A stretch of 20,541 bases of DNA, taken from positions 1 through 20,541 of IMG/VR virus record IMGVR_UViG_3300042542_002239; one strand, written 5' to 3'. The position numbers and the translations under genes were made by a program. The DNA is from a virus. Of this stretch, positions 5,734 to 11,839 are shown piece by piece. The notes under the pieces were generated by a model. The model was not told the origin of the DNA. It saw only the letters and a list, made by a program, of their open reading frames with translations, and did no database searches. How positions within the stretch are numbered: the first letter of the stretch is position 1; each line of letters opens with the position of its first letter.

Positions 5734-6035
5734 TTACTTGCCTCTCTCTCCCATAGTGTTATCCAATAAGCATTACCCTCTCCGTCTAACTCCTGCGCCT
5801 CTAACTTTATTAAAGGGTTATTGTAATTAAGTAAGCTCCACCAGCGCATACTGCGCCAAGTGTATCTAATACCAAGCCAAGCCCCCTGCTCTTTATAGGC
5901 GTAGCCCGTCTTAGTTGGCAAACCTTCTCGGTTAATTCGTATCTTCTGACCTAACCTTATCTTATCGCTAGGCTCGCTCCACCCCTCTAATGCCTCTTTA
6001 TAGGTGTTATCATTTAATAGATTAACAACTTTCAC
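5730..6035 (-). CDS. Hypothetical basic protein
   Basis: A 101-residue protein. I start it at GTG 6035, which has a strong AGAGGAGG ribosome site seven bases upstream and overlaps the TGA of the upstream gene (GTGA); the longer reading to 6077 lies inside that gene. It begins MKVVNLLNDNTYKEALEGW. The middle has GQKIRINREGLPTKTG and IRYTWRSMRWWSLLNYN, rich in Arg and Trp, and the end is ITLWEREASK. It is likely a small alpha/beta protein. No family recognised. It sits between two zinc-ribbon genes. Confidence 0.6.
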   Translation of the reverse strand: MKVVNLLNDNTYKEALEGWSEPSDKIRLGQKIRINREGLPTKTGYAYKEQGAWLGIRYTWRSMRWWSLLNYNNPLIKLEAQELDGEGNAYWITLWEREASK

Positions 6036-6175
6036 GCTTTTGCCTCCTCTAAATGGTAGCAATCGGAACGCAAGCAATCACCGCAAAGCACTCTCTCGCT
6101 CTCTCTCTCGCCAATAGATAAGTGAAAGCACAATCTAATTCCCTTAATCGCGCAACTTGTGCAGGTGATACTCAT
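6032..6175 (-). CDS. Mini zinc-ribbon protein (47 aa)
   Basis: A 47-residue protein from ATG 6175, overlapping the TGA of the membrane-protein gene, to TGA 6032-6034. CTSC at residues 5-8 and CGDC at 30-33 are the two knuckles; an additional Cys and His (RLCFHLS, and DCYHLEE at the end) could contribute. GERESERV between them is encoded by a GA repeat. A longer reading starting at 6277 overlaps the upstream gene out of frame and is not needed. Unknown function, same mini-ribbon class as three other genes here. Confidence 0.65.
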   Translation of the reverse strand: MSITCTSCAIKGIRLCFHLSIGERESERVLCGDCLRSDCYHLEEAKA

Positions 6176-6327
6176 AACCCACACCCCACTCCCCAGCACC
6201 AGCCTGAGCCGTTCCACCATAGACGGGAGCTTATTAAATAAAGTCCAGCCAATAGTCCCGCCAATAGTGAGAGCCAAAACACCGCCCGCACCACCCTTCT
6301 AACCTTGTAATAATTAACTGACTTCAT
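6172..6327 (-). CDS. Single-span membrane protein (51 aa)
   Basis: A 51-residue protein from ATG 6327, overlapping the upstream TAA (TAATG). A basic N-terminus (VNYYKVRRVVR) is followed by one hydrophobic span, AVFWLSLLAGLLAGLYLI, and a Trp/Gly/Cys-rich end (LWWNGSGWCWGVGCGL). Positive charges before the span suggest the N-terminus stays in the cytoplasm. Small one-span proteins of phages include holins, spanin parts and superinfection-exclusion proteins. It is far from the transglycosylase gene but in the same operon, so a holin-like role is possible though not shown. Confidence 0.6.
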   Translation of the reverse strand: MKSVNYYKVRRVVRAVFWLSLLAGLLAGLYLISSRLWWNGSGWCWGVGCGL

Positions 6328-6674
6328 TAGTAGCCACACTCTTCTCTTGCTTGGATTACTGTGGCGCAATACTCCCAAACTTTAGAGCCTTCTTCTACAT
6401 CTCTTCTAGCCCCATCAAACCAGTCTTGGAAGTGATAAGTTATTGAGAGAATATCTGCCCCCTCGTGCTTGACTTCTAAGAAGTCGCTTGGTCCACCCCA
6501 AGACAATTCAATCTTGGTCAGTTGATAAGTGCTAACCGCTAGAGGGTAGTTATTCCACTCTCCCTCTTGGTCGCCATCATAGTAATGCTCTAGAGGGTGA
6601 ATAACACTCTCCTCTAGGTTTTCAAGTTGCTCATCTATACGAGCCTCGCAACTCTTCTCTCTTACTTGGTCCAT
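6327..6674 (-). CDS. Conserved hypothetical protein
   Basis: A 115-residue protein from ATG 6674 with AGGAG six bases upstream, directly after leader element B. The N-terminal half is helical (CEARIDEQLENLEESVIHPL). The core YPLAVSTYQLTKIELSWGG, then PSDFLEVKHE, and ILSITYHFQDWFDGA resemble a small protein type found in phages and microbes (aromatic DWxDGA after a WGGPS turn). Its function is unknown to me. It ends coupled to the single-span membrane protein. Confidence 0.65.
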   Translation of the reverse strand: MDQVREKSCEARIDEQLENLEESVIHPLEHYYDGDQEGEWNNYPLAVSTYQLTKIELSWGGPSDFLEVKHEGADILSITYHFQDWFDGARRDVEEGSKVWEYCATVIQAREECGY

Positions 6675-6778
6675 CTCTTGCTCCTATCGTCTAGTTAGAT
6701 TACCAATTTAGTAACCTACCGCCCTCTCCCCTAGCGTAGCAGAGGAGAGGACAATAAACCACTAACGCACCAGCTTTT
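6675..6778 (-). promoter_or_regulatory. Leader element B with conserved hairpin
   Basis: On the minus strand: TTAGTGG (6759-6765), a 7-bp hairpin (CCTCTCC from 6744-6750 pairing with GGAGAGG from 6723-6729), the tail GGGCGGTAGG, then TTACTAA, then the ribosome site of the 6327-6674 gene. The right arm and tail share CGCCCTCTCCC (plus strand, 6720-6730) exactly with leader A (5271-5281). A run of six T on the plus strand precedes the upstream gene's stop. No promoter pair is evident. Confidence 0.5.
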
Positions 6779-7024
6779 TTAAGAGTTCGCCCCCTCTCTT
6801 ATCTCCGTAATTACTACCGCCTCCGCGTCCTTTACGGCACAGTAATTCTTCGCCTCTCCCGCCGTCCTAAACACTAAGTTTCTGAATTGGATATCCTTCC
6901 CAAACCCGTAATAGCCCGCCACAAAATGATATGCGCCCTCTTGCTTTACCCAATAAAATAAGTGAGCCTTAGCCGTCCCATTTATTGACTTGTAAATGCG
7001 TCCTCTCCTTGTGTGCCATTTCAT
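6779..7024 (-). CDS. Hypothetical basic protein
   Basis: An 81-residue protein from ATG 7024, with AAGGATAGGGG shortly upstream. It is basic at the start (MKWHTRRGRIYKSING), then has aromatic strand-like segments (AHLFYWVKQ, YHFVAGYYGFG, QFRNLVFRT), then AGEAKNYCAVKDAEAVVITEI. This reads as a small alpha/beta fold. No family recognised. Codon use is noticeably richer in GCG/CGC than the virion genes. It is flanked by leader elements B and C, so it may be expressed as its own unit. Confidence 0.6.
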   Translation of the reverse strand: MKWHTRRGRIYKSINGTAKAHLFYWVKQEGAYHFVAGYYGFGKDIQFRNLVFRTAGEAKNYCAVKDAEAVVITEIREGANS

Positions 7025-7110
7025 AAGTTGCCCCTATCCTTCTCACTCTTCTAGTTTAGGAGAGTGCCACCGCCCACCCGCAAGGGTGGGAGATAGCCCG
7101 CCACTAAGCC
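7025..7110 (-). promoter_or_regulatory. Leader element C with conserved hairpin
   Basis: On the minus strand: TTAGTGGCGGG (from 7107), a perfect 7-bp hairpin CCCACCC/GGGTGGG (7084-7090 with 7073-7079, 4-base loop), the tail CGGTGGC, then a second 6-bp stem CACTCT/AGAGTG (7061-7066 with 7044-7049) whose loop carries CCTAAAC, then the ribosome site. Order and motif match leaders A and B while the stem bases differ. Confidence 0.5.
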
Positions 7111-7422
7111 CTATTGTATATTTTGCTCATCTTGGCACTTATCACAATCACCCAAGCAACAGGCACAAGCACTCTCATAATCGTGGTCACAGCACTTAGG
7201 GTCAAACAAGGTTATATCTTCTTCACTTGCGCAATATGAGCCGTCCCAAGTGCCTAAGTCAATTTTAAAATCAACACCTAAGCCTTCTTTAACCGCCTCT
7301 AGTTTTAACTCTAGGCGGGCAATTTCAAGCGCTACGCCTTCCCAACTAGCGCCACCATTTTCAAACTCTTGTTTAATCTCTTGCGCCTTAGATTTTAAGG
7401 TTTCATTAGTAAAGTAACTCAT
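7111..7422 (-). CDS. Cysteine-rich hypothetical protein, first gene of the leftward operon
   Basis: A 103-residue protein. I start it at ATG 7422 (MSYFTNETLKSKAQEIKQEF) because AAGGAG lies nine bases upstream; the longer reading to 7506 has an unnatural N-terminus and would cover the operator-like leader. About residues 1-52 are helical, with EIARLELKLEAVKEGLG as a possible short coiled coil. The C-terminal third has eight cysteines (CASEED, then KCCDHDYESACACCLGDCDKC), possibly a metal cluster or zinc site. It is the promoter-proximal gene of the leftward operon, so probably the first made. No family recognised. Confidence 0.6.
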   Translation of the reverse strand: MSYFTNETLKSKAQEIKQEFENGGASWEGVALEIARLELKLEAVKEGLGVDFKIDLGTWDGSYCASEEDITLFDPKCCDHDYESACACCLGDCDKCQDEQNIQ

Positions 7423-7508
7423 TAGATTATTCTCCTTGCGTCTAGTAGTGGGCGGGGTGCTCACTAAGTAAAGAGTAAGGGATACTACCCCATTAAGCAA
7501 GGACAATT

Positions 7509-7529
7509 AGATAACAATCAGATAACAAT
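7509..7529. repeat. Tandem 10-bp direct repeat, operator-like
   Basis: AGATAACAAT occurs at 7509-7518 and again at 7520-7529, an 11-base period that places both on the same face of the helix. On the minus strand they read ATTGTTATCT and lie about 90-110 bases ahead of the first leftward gene. They could be regulator sites or overlap the leftward promoter (TATCTAAT is -10-like). Confidence 0.5.
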
Positions 7530-7682
7530 TTACTGAGAATTGGCTGAGTTAAACCTAAGGTAGAGGGTTAGTGTTAAGGGCTGGCAACTGCTAAGGGTGC
7601 GCCCCTAGATTGTGCCGATTGTTTAGTAAGCCCTCCACTCTTTACCAATACCCCCACAAGTCGGGCAAAGTATGGCAATACG

Positions 7683-7732
7683 GACAAGAAGGGCAAACAA
7701 TACATACCCGACAAGGCAGACAAAAGCGACAA
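7683..7732 (+). repeat. GACAA motifs with 9-bp period
   Basis: GACAA occurs at 7683, 7710, 7719 and 7728. The last three are exactly 9 bases apart, forming three consecutive units (GACAAGGCA, GACAAAAGC, GACAAAACG). Short iterons next to AT-rich DNA are typical of replication-initiator sites, but the copies are few and the call is tentative. Confidence 0.35.
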
Positions 7733-7793
7733 AACGGACCCCCGTATGCTTAACGCCCGCGTGCTGTACTGTATACACCCCAAATAAAAATAT

Positions 7794-7822
7794 TTGATAA
7801 AGTTAAGCTGCCGTAATATCTG
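7794..7822 (+). promoter_or_regulatory. Weak candidate rightward promoter
   Basis: TTGATA (7794-7799) and TATCTG (7817-7822) are 17 bases apart in the correct order for a sigma-70-type promoter reading toward the terminase. The -10 match is poor (three of six). The region between here and the terminase would be a 370-base leader. Confidence 0.25.
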
Positions 7823-7893
7823 TCCGATATGTCCGTATTATACCAGTATGCTAGTGAGGTGTATCACATTTATAAAGATTTATTAGATAAAAA

Positions 7894-7916
7894 CGGGAAA
7901 TGCGTTATATTTCCCG
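7894..7916. other. 8-bp hairpin
   Basis: CGGGAAAT (7894-7901) pairs perfectly with ATTTCCCG (7909-7916) around a 7-base loop. No U tract follows on the plus strand; on the minus strand the AAAA before it becomes UUUU, so it could end a leftward transcript coming from the terminase side. Confidence 0.5.
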
Positions 7917-7930
7917 CCTTATATATAGTA

Positions 7931-8023
7931 GGGGAGTAAAACGATCCCTTATTAGTTTTACGACCCATCATCGCCTCAGCGATGCTTCGGCGAGACCCCT
8001 AAGGGCGAGCCGAGTTTTACCCC
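7931..8023. ncRNA. Candidate structured RNA or DNA element, nested stems
   Basis: Three nested helices can be read by eye. GGGGAGTAAAAC (7931-7942) pairs with GTTTTACCCC (8014-8023) with one bulged A and one base unpaired at the end. Inside it CCCTTA (7946-7951) pairs with TAAGGG (8000-8005). Inside that CATCGC (7969-7974) pairs with GCGATG (7979-7984) over a 4-base loop. A competing partner for GTAAAAC exists at 7955-7961 (GTTTTAC), so two folds are possible. Strand and transcription are unknown; it could be an RNA leader, a small RNA, or a DNA site for packaging or replication. Confidence 0.4.
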
Positions 8024-8024
8024 T

Positions 8025-8077
8025 CACTGCGCTTGGAGCTTGTTCGGGAGCGAAGCGCCAGCGAAGTGAACCGAACA
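8025..8077. other. Interleaved stems, pseudoknot-like topology
   Basis: GCGCTT (8029-8034) pairs with AAGCGC (8053-8058), and TGTTCGG (8041-8047) pairs with CCGAACA (8071-8077). The arms alternate in the order of an H-type pseudoknot. An alternative imperfect stem pairs 8025-8036 with 8058-8068. AGCGAAG occurs twice (8050 and 8060). Directly follows the nested fold. Could be real RNA structure or palindromic DNA-binding sites. Confidence 0.35.
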
Positions 8078-8166
8078 CACACACACTACGCGGCAGGTGT
8101 AAACTATTAAACACCCAGTAACCTATTATCCGCCTAGTAATGAATCAAAGATTTTAATTACGGCGT

Positions 8167-8188
8167 TTATCCACAGGTTTTATACACA
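8167..8188 (+). promoter_or_regulatory. Pair of DnaA-box-like sites
   Basis: TTATCCACA at 8167-8175 is identical to the classic DnaA box, and TTATACACA at 8180-8188 differs at one base. They are direct repeats 13 bases apart, ending where the terminase ribosome site (AAGGAG, 8188-8193) begins. With the AT-rich patches and short repeats upstream they could belong to a replication origin that uses host DnaA; two 9-mers alone are modest evidence. Confidence 0.45.
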
Positions 8189-8197
8189 AGGAGATTA

Positions 8198-10060
8198 ATG
8201 GCTGAGAACTCAGCAGATATCGCGAAGCGAATTATTCTCGGTTGTGTAGCTGAGAATATGACTGTGGAGCAAGCCTGTGCTTCAGCCGGTAAATCATTAA
8301 AGACCTATGAGTACTACCGCAGATCAGATCGTGTCTTCGCCGATAAGATGGATAGAACTAGACTAGGTCTAAGGGATAAGAACTTTGCACTGGGAGATAT
8401 CTCAGAGATTACCTTTGCACAATTTAGAGACCGCTTCCTAAAGAATAAGACATTCCCCCATCAACAAAATTTAGTAGATATGATTGAGGTTGGTAAACCT
8501 TCGTGGTTACACCCCTCTATGAAGTATGAACCAGGACTTGCTAATAACCGCATACTTCTAAATATTCCGCCCAACCACGCCAAGTCAATGACTATCACTA
8601 TTGACTACGTAACCTGGCAGGTCTGTAAGAATCCAAACTTTAGAGTTCTAATAGTTTCCCAAACTCAAAGGCTTGCCGCAGATTTCTTATACGCTATAAA
8701 GCAAAGATTAACCCATCCCTCATATGAGGAGCTGCAATCAGCTTACGCTGCCGGTGTGGGCTTCAGATCAAAGAGTGCTTCTTGGCAAGCGACCAGAGTT
8801 ACCTTCGGGGATGAGTTGCGTGAATCATCTGAAAAGGATCCCAATATAGAAGCAGTTGGTATTGGCGGTCAGATCTACGGTAAGAGAGCCGATATGATCA
8901 TAGTAGATGATGCTGTGACTCTATCTAATGCTAATGACTTTGAACGACAGATCAAGTGGTTAACCCAAGATGTCCGGTCTCGTCTTAACCCTAGTGGTAA
9001 ATTAATTATTATTGGTACCCGCGTTGCAGCAGTTGATCTATATAAAGAACTACGCAACAACGATAGATATCCTGGCGGCCTAGTACCTTGGTCATACCTT
9101 GCAATGCCAGCCCTATTAGAATCTAGTGAGAAGCCTGAAGAGTGGGTCACCTTATGGCCAGCTTCAGATCAAGCATTTGATGGTCAAGAAGAAACAGAGA
9201 AGGATCCAGAAACAGGATTATATCCTAGATGGAATGGGCGTAACCTATATAACGAACGTCAATCTATGGATGCTTCAACTTGGGCGCTTATCTATCAGCA
9301 ACAAGATATATCAGATGATGCGGCCTTTGACCCTGTCTGTGTTCGTGGTTCTATAGATGGTATGCGTAAGTCAGGCAGGTTAACCGCAGGTCATCCAGGA
9401 CATCCAAGAGATTTAAATGGCTTTACCTATATCTGCGGATTAGATCCTGCGATGGTAGGAGATACCGCAGCTATCTGTTATGCAATAGATAGAGCTACTA
9501 GTAAACGCTATATTGTAGATGCTATTAAGATAACTAGACCTAGCCCTGCTGCTATTAGAAATCTAATATTTGATTGGACATCCTTGTATGGTCCTAGTGA
9601 GTGGATAGTAGAGAAAAACGCATTTCAATCTTTCTTAACACAAGATGAAGGTATCAAGATGCACTTAGCATCTAAAGGTGTACAGTTTAAAGAGCACCAT
9701 ACCGGCAGTAATAAATGGGATGCAGGTTTCGGTGTTGCATCTATGGCTAGCCTATTTGGTACTAAACAATTTGATGGCAAGCACCATAGGGATAATCTAA
9801 TACACCTTCCTTCAGATCAAACTGAAAACATTAAGGCTCTAATAGAGCAGTTAATTACTTGGTCTCCTACGACTAAGGGTAAGACAGATATGGTAATGGC
9901 TCTTTGGTTCTGTGAGATCAGAGCAAGAGAGATGCTCAACTATGGTAAGTACCAGACACACCATCTTAAAAATCCATTCCTATCAAAGTATGAACAAAAC
10001 AAAAGAGTAGTCGTCAATCTAGATGAACTCTTTGCTGAGAAGGAACGCACATTTATTTAA
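8198..10060 (+). CDS. terL: Terminase large subunit with N-terminal HTH-like extension
   Basis: A 620-residue packaging motor protein. The ATPase domain has a Walker A-like PPNHAKSM at 124-131, Walker B MIIVDD at 233-238 and the coupling motif GTR at 273-275. The RNase H-like nuclease has acidic residues in CGLDPA (Asp416), WIVEKN (Glu472) and KTDMVMALW (Asp564). It pumps DNA into the prohead through the portal and cuts it. About residues 5-58 precede the usual start of TerL and look like a helix-turn-helix (EQACASAGKSLKTYEYYRRS), of the type found in small terminase subunits. No separate small-subunit gene is seen nearby. ATG 8198 has AAGGAG upstream. Portal follows ten bases later. Confidence 0.92.
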   Translation: MAENSADIAKRIILGCVAENMTVEQACASAGKSLKTYEYYRRSDRVFADKMDRTRLGLRDKNFALGDISEITFAQFRDRFLKNKTFPHQQNLVDMIEVGKPSWLHPSMKYEPGLANNRILLNIPPNHAKSMTITIDYVTWQVCKNPNFRVLIVSQTQRLAADFLYAIKQRLTHPSYEELQSAYAAGVGFRSKSASWQATRVTFGDELRESSEKDPNIEAVGIGGQIYGKRADMIIVDDAVTLSNANDFERQIKWLTQDVRSRLNPSGKLIIIGTRVAAVDLYKELRNNDRYPGGLVPWSYLAMPALLESSEKPEEWVTLWPASDQAFDGQEETEKDPETGLYPRWNGRNLYNERQSMDASTWALIYQQQDISDDAAFDPVCVRGSIDGMRKSGRLTAGHPGHPRDLNGFTYICGLDPAMVGDTAAICYAIDRATSKRYIVDAIKITRPSPAAIRNLIFDWTSLYGPSEWIVEKNAFQSFLTQDEGIKMHLASKGVQFKEHHTGSNKWDAGFGVASMASLFGTKQFDGKHHRDNLIHLPSDQTENIKALIEQLITWSPTTKGKTDMVMALWFCEIRAREMLNYGKYQTHHLKNPFLSKYEQNKRVVVNLDELFAEKERTFI

Positions 10061-10069
10061 GGAGCAATA

Positions 10070-11824
10070 TTGTTATCAACTAAAGAGGTAGTCTCAAAGA
10101 TAGATCGGTTGAAGAACCGCTATGCAGCTAGAGACCAGCGTATGCGCGATGTTCTTTCTGTGCGCCAAGGTGATATATCAAAAGTATATCCAGCTATGTT
10201 CTCAGAGGATTACCCAAAGCCTTTAGTTGCAAACTTTGTAGATGTAGCAGCAAGAGATCTAGCAGAGGTAATGGCACCACTGCCATCCTTTAATTGTGCA
10301 GCAACTAATATGGTATCTGATACCCAACGCCGTGCTGCTGATACTAGAACTCGTATTGCTAATTACTATGTAGCATCTTCTGATCTACAGATCCAGATGT
10401 ATACCGGTGCTGATTACTTTAATACCTACGGTCTATTACCAGCAATGATTGAAATGGATTATGAGACAAACAATCCTCGTATCCGTTTACTAAATCCTTT
10501 CGGTGTATATCCTGAGGTAGATAGATTTGGTCGCTGCCTATCTATATCACAGATTATTGCATCCGATGCTGAAACTATCGCATCCCAATATCCTGAGTTC
10601 TATGATCAGATAGTTGGAAAAACAGTTTATTCTTACGCATCTCCTTACCTATCTATCGTTAGATACCACGATAAAGATCAAGACTTAATTTTTATACCAG
10701 AGCGTAATAACTTAGTTCTATCTAATACACCTAACCCAGTCGGTAAGTGTTTAGCAAGAGTTGCACTTCGTTCATCTTTAGATGGTGAAGCTCGTGGACA
10801 GTTTGATGATGTTCTATCTGTTCAGTTAGCCCGTGCTCGTTTTGCAGTATTACAAATCCAAGCAGCAGAAAAATCTATTCAAGCACCTATTGCTATTCCA
10901 CAAGATGTACAGGAGTTAGCACTAGGACCTGATGCAATTATGAGGTCTGCTAATCCACAAGGTATTCGTAGAGTTCCACTAGAACTACCAGCAGGAGTAT
11001 TTACAGAGTCAGGTGTACTAGAGCGTGAGTTAAGATTAGGTTCTCGCTACCCTGAATCTCGTTCAGGTAATATTGATGCCTCTGTTGTTACAGGTCGTGG
11101 AGTTCAAGCATTACAGGCTGGCTTTGATACACAAGTTAAAGCAGCACAAGCACAGTTTGCTAGATTGTTCCAAGAGCTAACCTCACTTTGTTTTGAAGTA
11201 GATGAGGTTGTCTTTGGTAATATGACTAAGACTATTAAGGGAACCGATGACGGTACACCTTATACAATGAAGTACACACCATCTCGTGATATTAAAGGCG
11301 AGTATGGCGTAGATGTACGTTACGGCATTATGTCTGGTATGGATCCTAACCGAGCCATCATTGCATTACTACAAATGCGTAGCGATAAGTTAGTGTCCCG
11401 TGATTATGTCCGCCGAGAAATACCAATGGAGTTAAATGTTACGCAAGAAGAACAAAGAGTTGACATTGAAGAAATGCGTGATTCTCTTAGGGTTGCTGTT
11501 GCTCAGTATGCACAAGCTATTCCCGCGCTTGCTGCCCAAGGTCAAGACCCATCTCAAATCATTACGAGAATTGCCGAAGTAATACAAGGCAGACAAAAAG
11601 GTTTCCAGTTAGAAACTATTATAGAAAAAGCATTTGCACCAGAACCACAACCGGTAGCACCAACAGCACCGGCACTTCCAGAACAATCTAGTATTCCAGC
11701 AGTAGGAACGGCCCCCGTTCCTGCCTCGCAGCCAACTGAACAACAACAAAGCGGAGAGGCCCCTGCTGCTGGACCTAGACCTGACATCGCACAACTACTC
11801 GCCTCCATTGGCGGAGCAGCATAA
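10070..11824 (+). CDS. Portal protein
   Basis: A 584-residue protein directly after TerL, from TTG at 10070 with GGAG five bases before. Position, size and composition fit a phage portal of the SPP1 Gp6-like/P22-like type. It has an N-terminal basic helix region (KIDRLKNRYAARDQRMRDVL), a beta-rich wing with LLNPFGVYPEVDRFG, a long helical stem region around residues 245-300 (LSVQLARARFAVLQIQAAEKS), and a second helical part (ALQAGFDTQVKAAQAQFARL) near 350-370. The tail from about 520 is rich in Pro, Ala and Gln and is probably disordered. It forms the ring through which DNA enters and leaves and is the attachment site for terminase and tail. No single diagnostic motif exists, so the call relies partly on synteny. 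Confidence 0.78.
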   Translation: MLSTKEVVSKIDRLKNRYAARDQRMRDVLSVRQGDISKVYPAMFSEDYPKPLVANFVDVAARDLAEVMAPLPSFNCAATNMVSDTQRRAADTRTRIANYYVASSDLQIQMYTGADYFNTYGLLPAMIEMDYETNNPRIRLLNPFGVYPEVDRFGRCLSISQIIASDAETIASQYPEFYDQIVGKTVYSYASPYLSIVRYHDKDQDLIFIPERNNLVLSNTPNPVGKCLARVALRSSLDGEARGQFDDVLSVQLARARFAVLQIQAAEKSIQAPIAIPQDVQELALGPDAIMRSANPQGIRRVPLELPAGVFTESGVLERELRLGSRYPESRSGNIDASVVTGRGVQALQAGFDTQVKAAQAQFARLFQELTSLCFEVDEVVFGNMTKTIKGTDDGTPYTMKYTPSRDIKGEYGVDVRYGIMSGMDPNRAIIALLQMRSDKLVSRDYVRREIPMELNVTQEEQRVDIEEMRDSLRVAVAQYAQAIPALAAQGQDPSQIITRIAEVIQGRQKGFQLETIIEKAFAPEPQPVAPTAPALPEQSSIPAVGTAPVPASQPTEQQQSGEAPAAGPRPDIAQLLASIGGAA

Positions 11825-11839
11825 TAGAAGGAGGTGAAA

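Larger units (their letters stand above)
7678..7838. repeat. Inverted and tandem CGGACA/TGTCCG sites
   Basis: ATACGGACA at 7678-7686 is the exact inverse of TGTCCGTAT at 7830-7838. TGTCCGATA (7821-7829) abuts the latter as a tandem 9-mer, and AAACGGACC (7732-7740) is a weaker copy. A TATTAT -10-like hexamer (7836-7841) overlaps the last site. Such spaced, inverted copies suggest binding sites for one DNA-binding protein. Confidence 0.45.
7423..8197. other. Divergent non-coding control region
   Basis: A 775-base gap between the first leftward gene and the terminase. I see no convincing gene. It contains a leftward leader with 10-bp repeats (7509-7529), CGGACA-type sites and 9-bp GACAA units (7678-7740), an AT-rich patch (about 7778-7806), tandem TGTCCG sites (7821-7838), a second AT-rich patch (about 7868-7893), a hairpin (7894-7916), a nested fold (7931-8023), interleaved stems (8025-8077), a short AC run (about 8074-8086) and two DnaA-like boxes (8167-8188). 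Base composition swings from AT-rich to locally GC-rich, unlike the flanking genes. Best read as promoters for both directions plus a candidate origin or packaging site. Confidence 0.6.

Noticed and set aside
6032-6277. Long version of the zinc-ribbon gene beginning at 6277
   Set aside because: The added part lies in the membrane-protein gene in another frame; ATG 6175 overlaps that gene's stop and gives a normal zinc-ribbon start.
7293-7318. Imperfect hairpin CCGCCT/AGGCGG inside the 7111-7422 gene
   Set aside because: It lies wholly in coding sequence and is a single modest stem, so chance is a sufficient explanation.
7574-7783. 69-codon minus-strand frame in the divergent region
   Set aside because: No ribosome site, low-complexity Leu/Ser-rich product, and it spans repeat elements.
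8074-8086. AC dinucleotide run
   Set aside because: Too short to interpret as more than a chance microsatellite.
7900-8121. 73-codon plus-strand frame in the divergent region
   Set aside because: It runs through hairpins and an AC run, has no ribosome site and an Arg/Ser-rich product typical of chance frames.
11554-11808. Minus-strand frames opposite the portal C-terminus
   Set aside because: Gly/Cys/Ser-rich translation is the antisense of the Pro/Ala/Gln-rich portal tail; no start signals.
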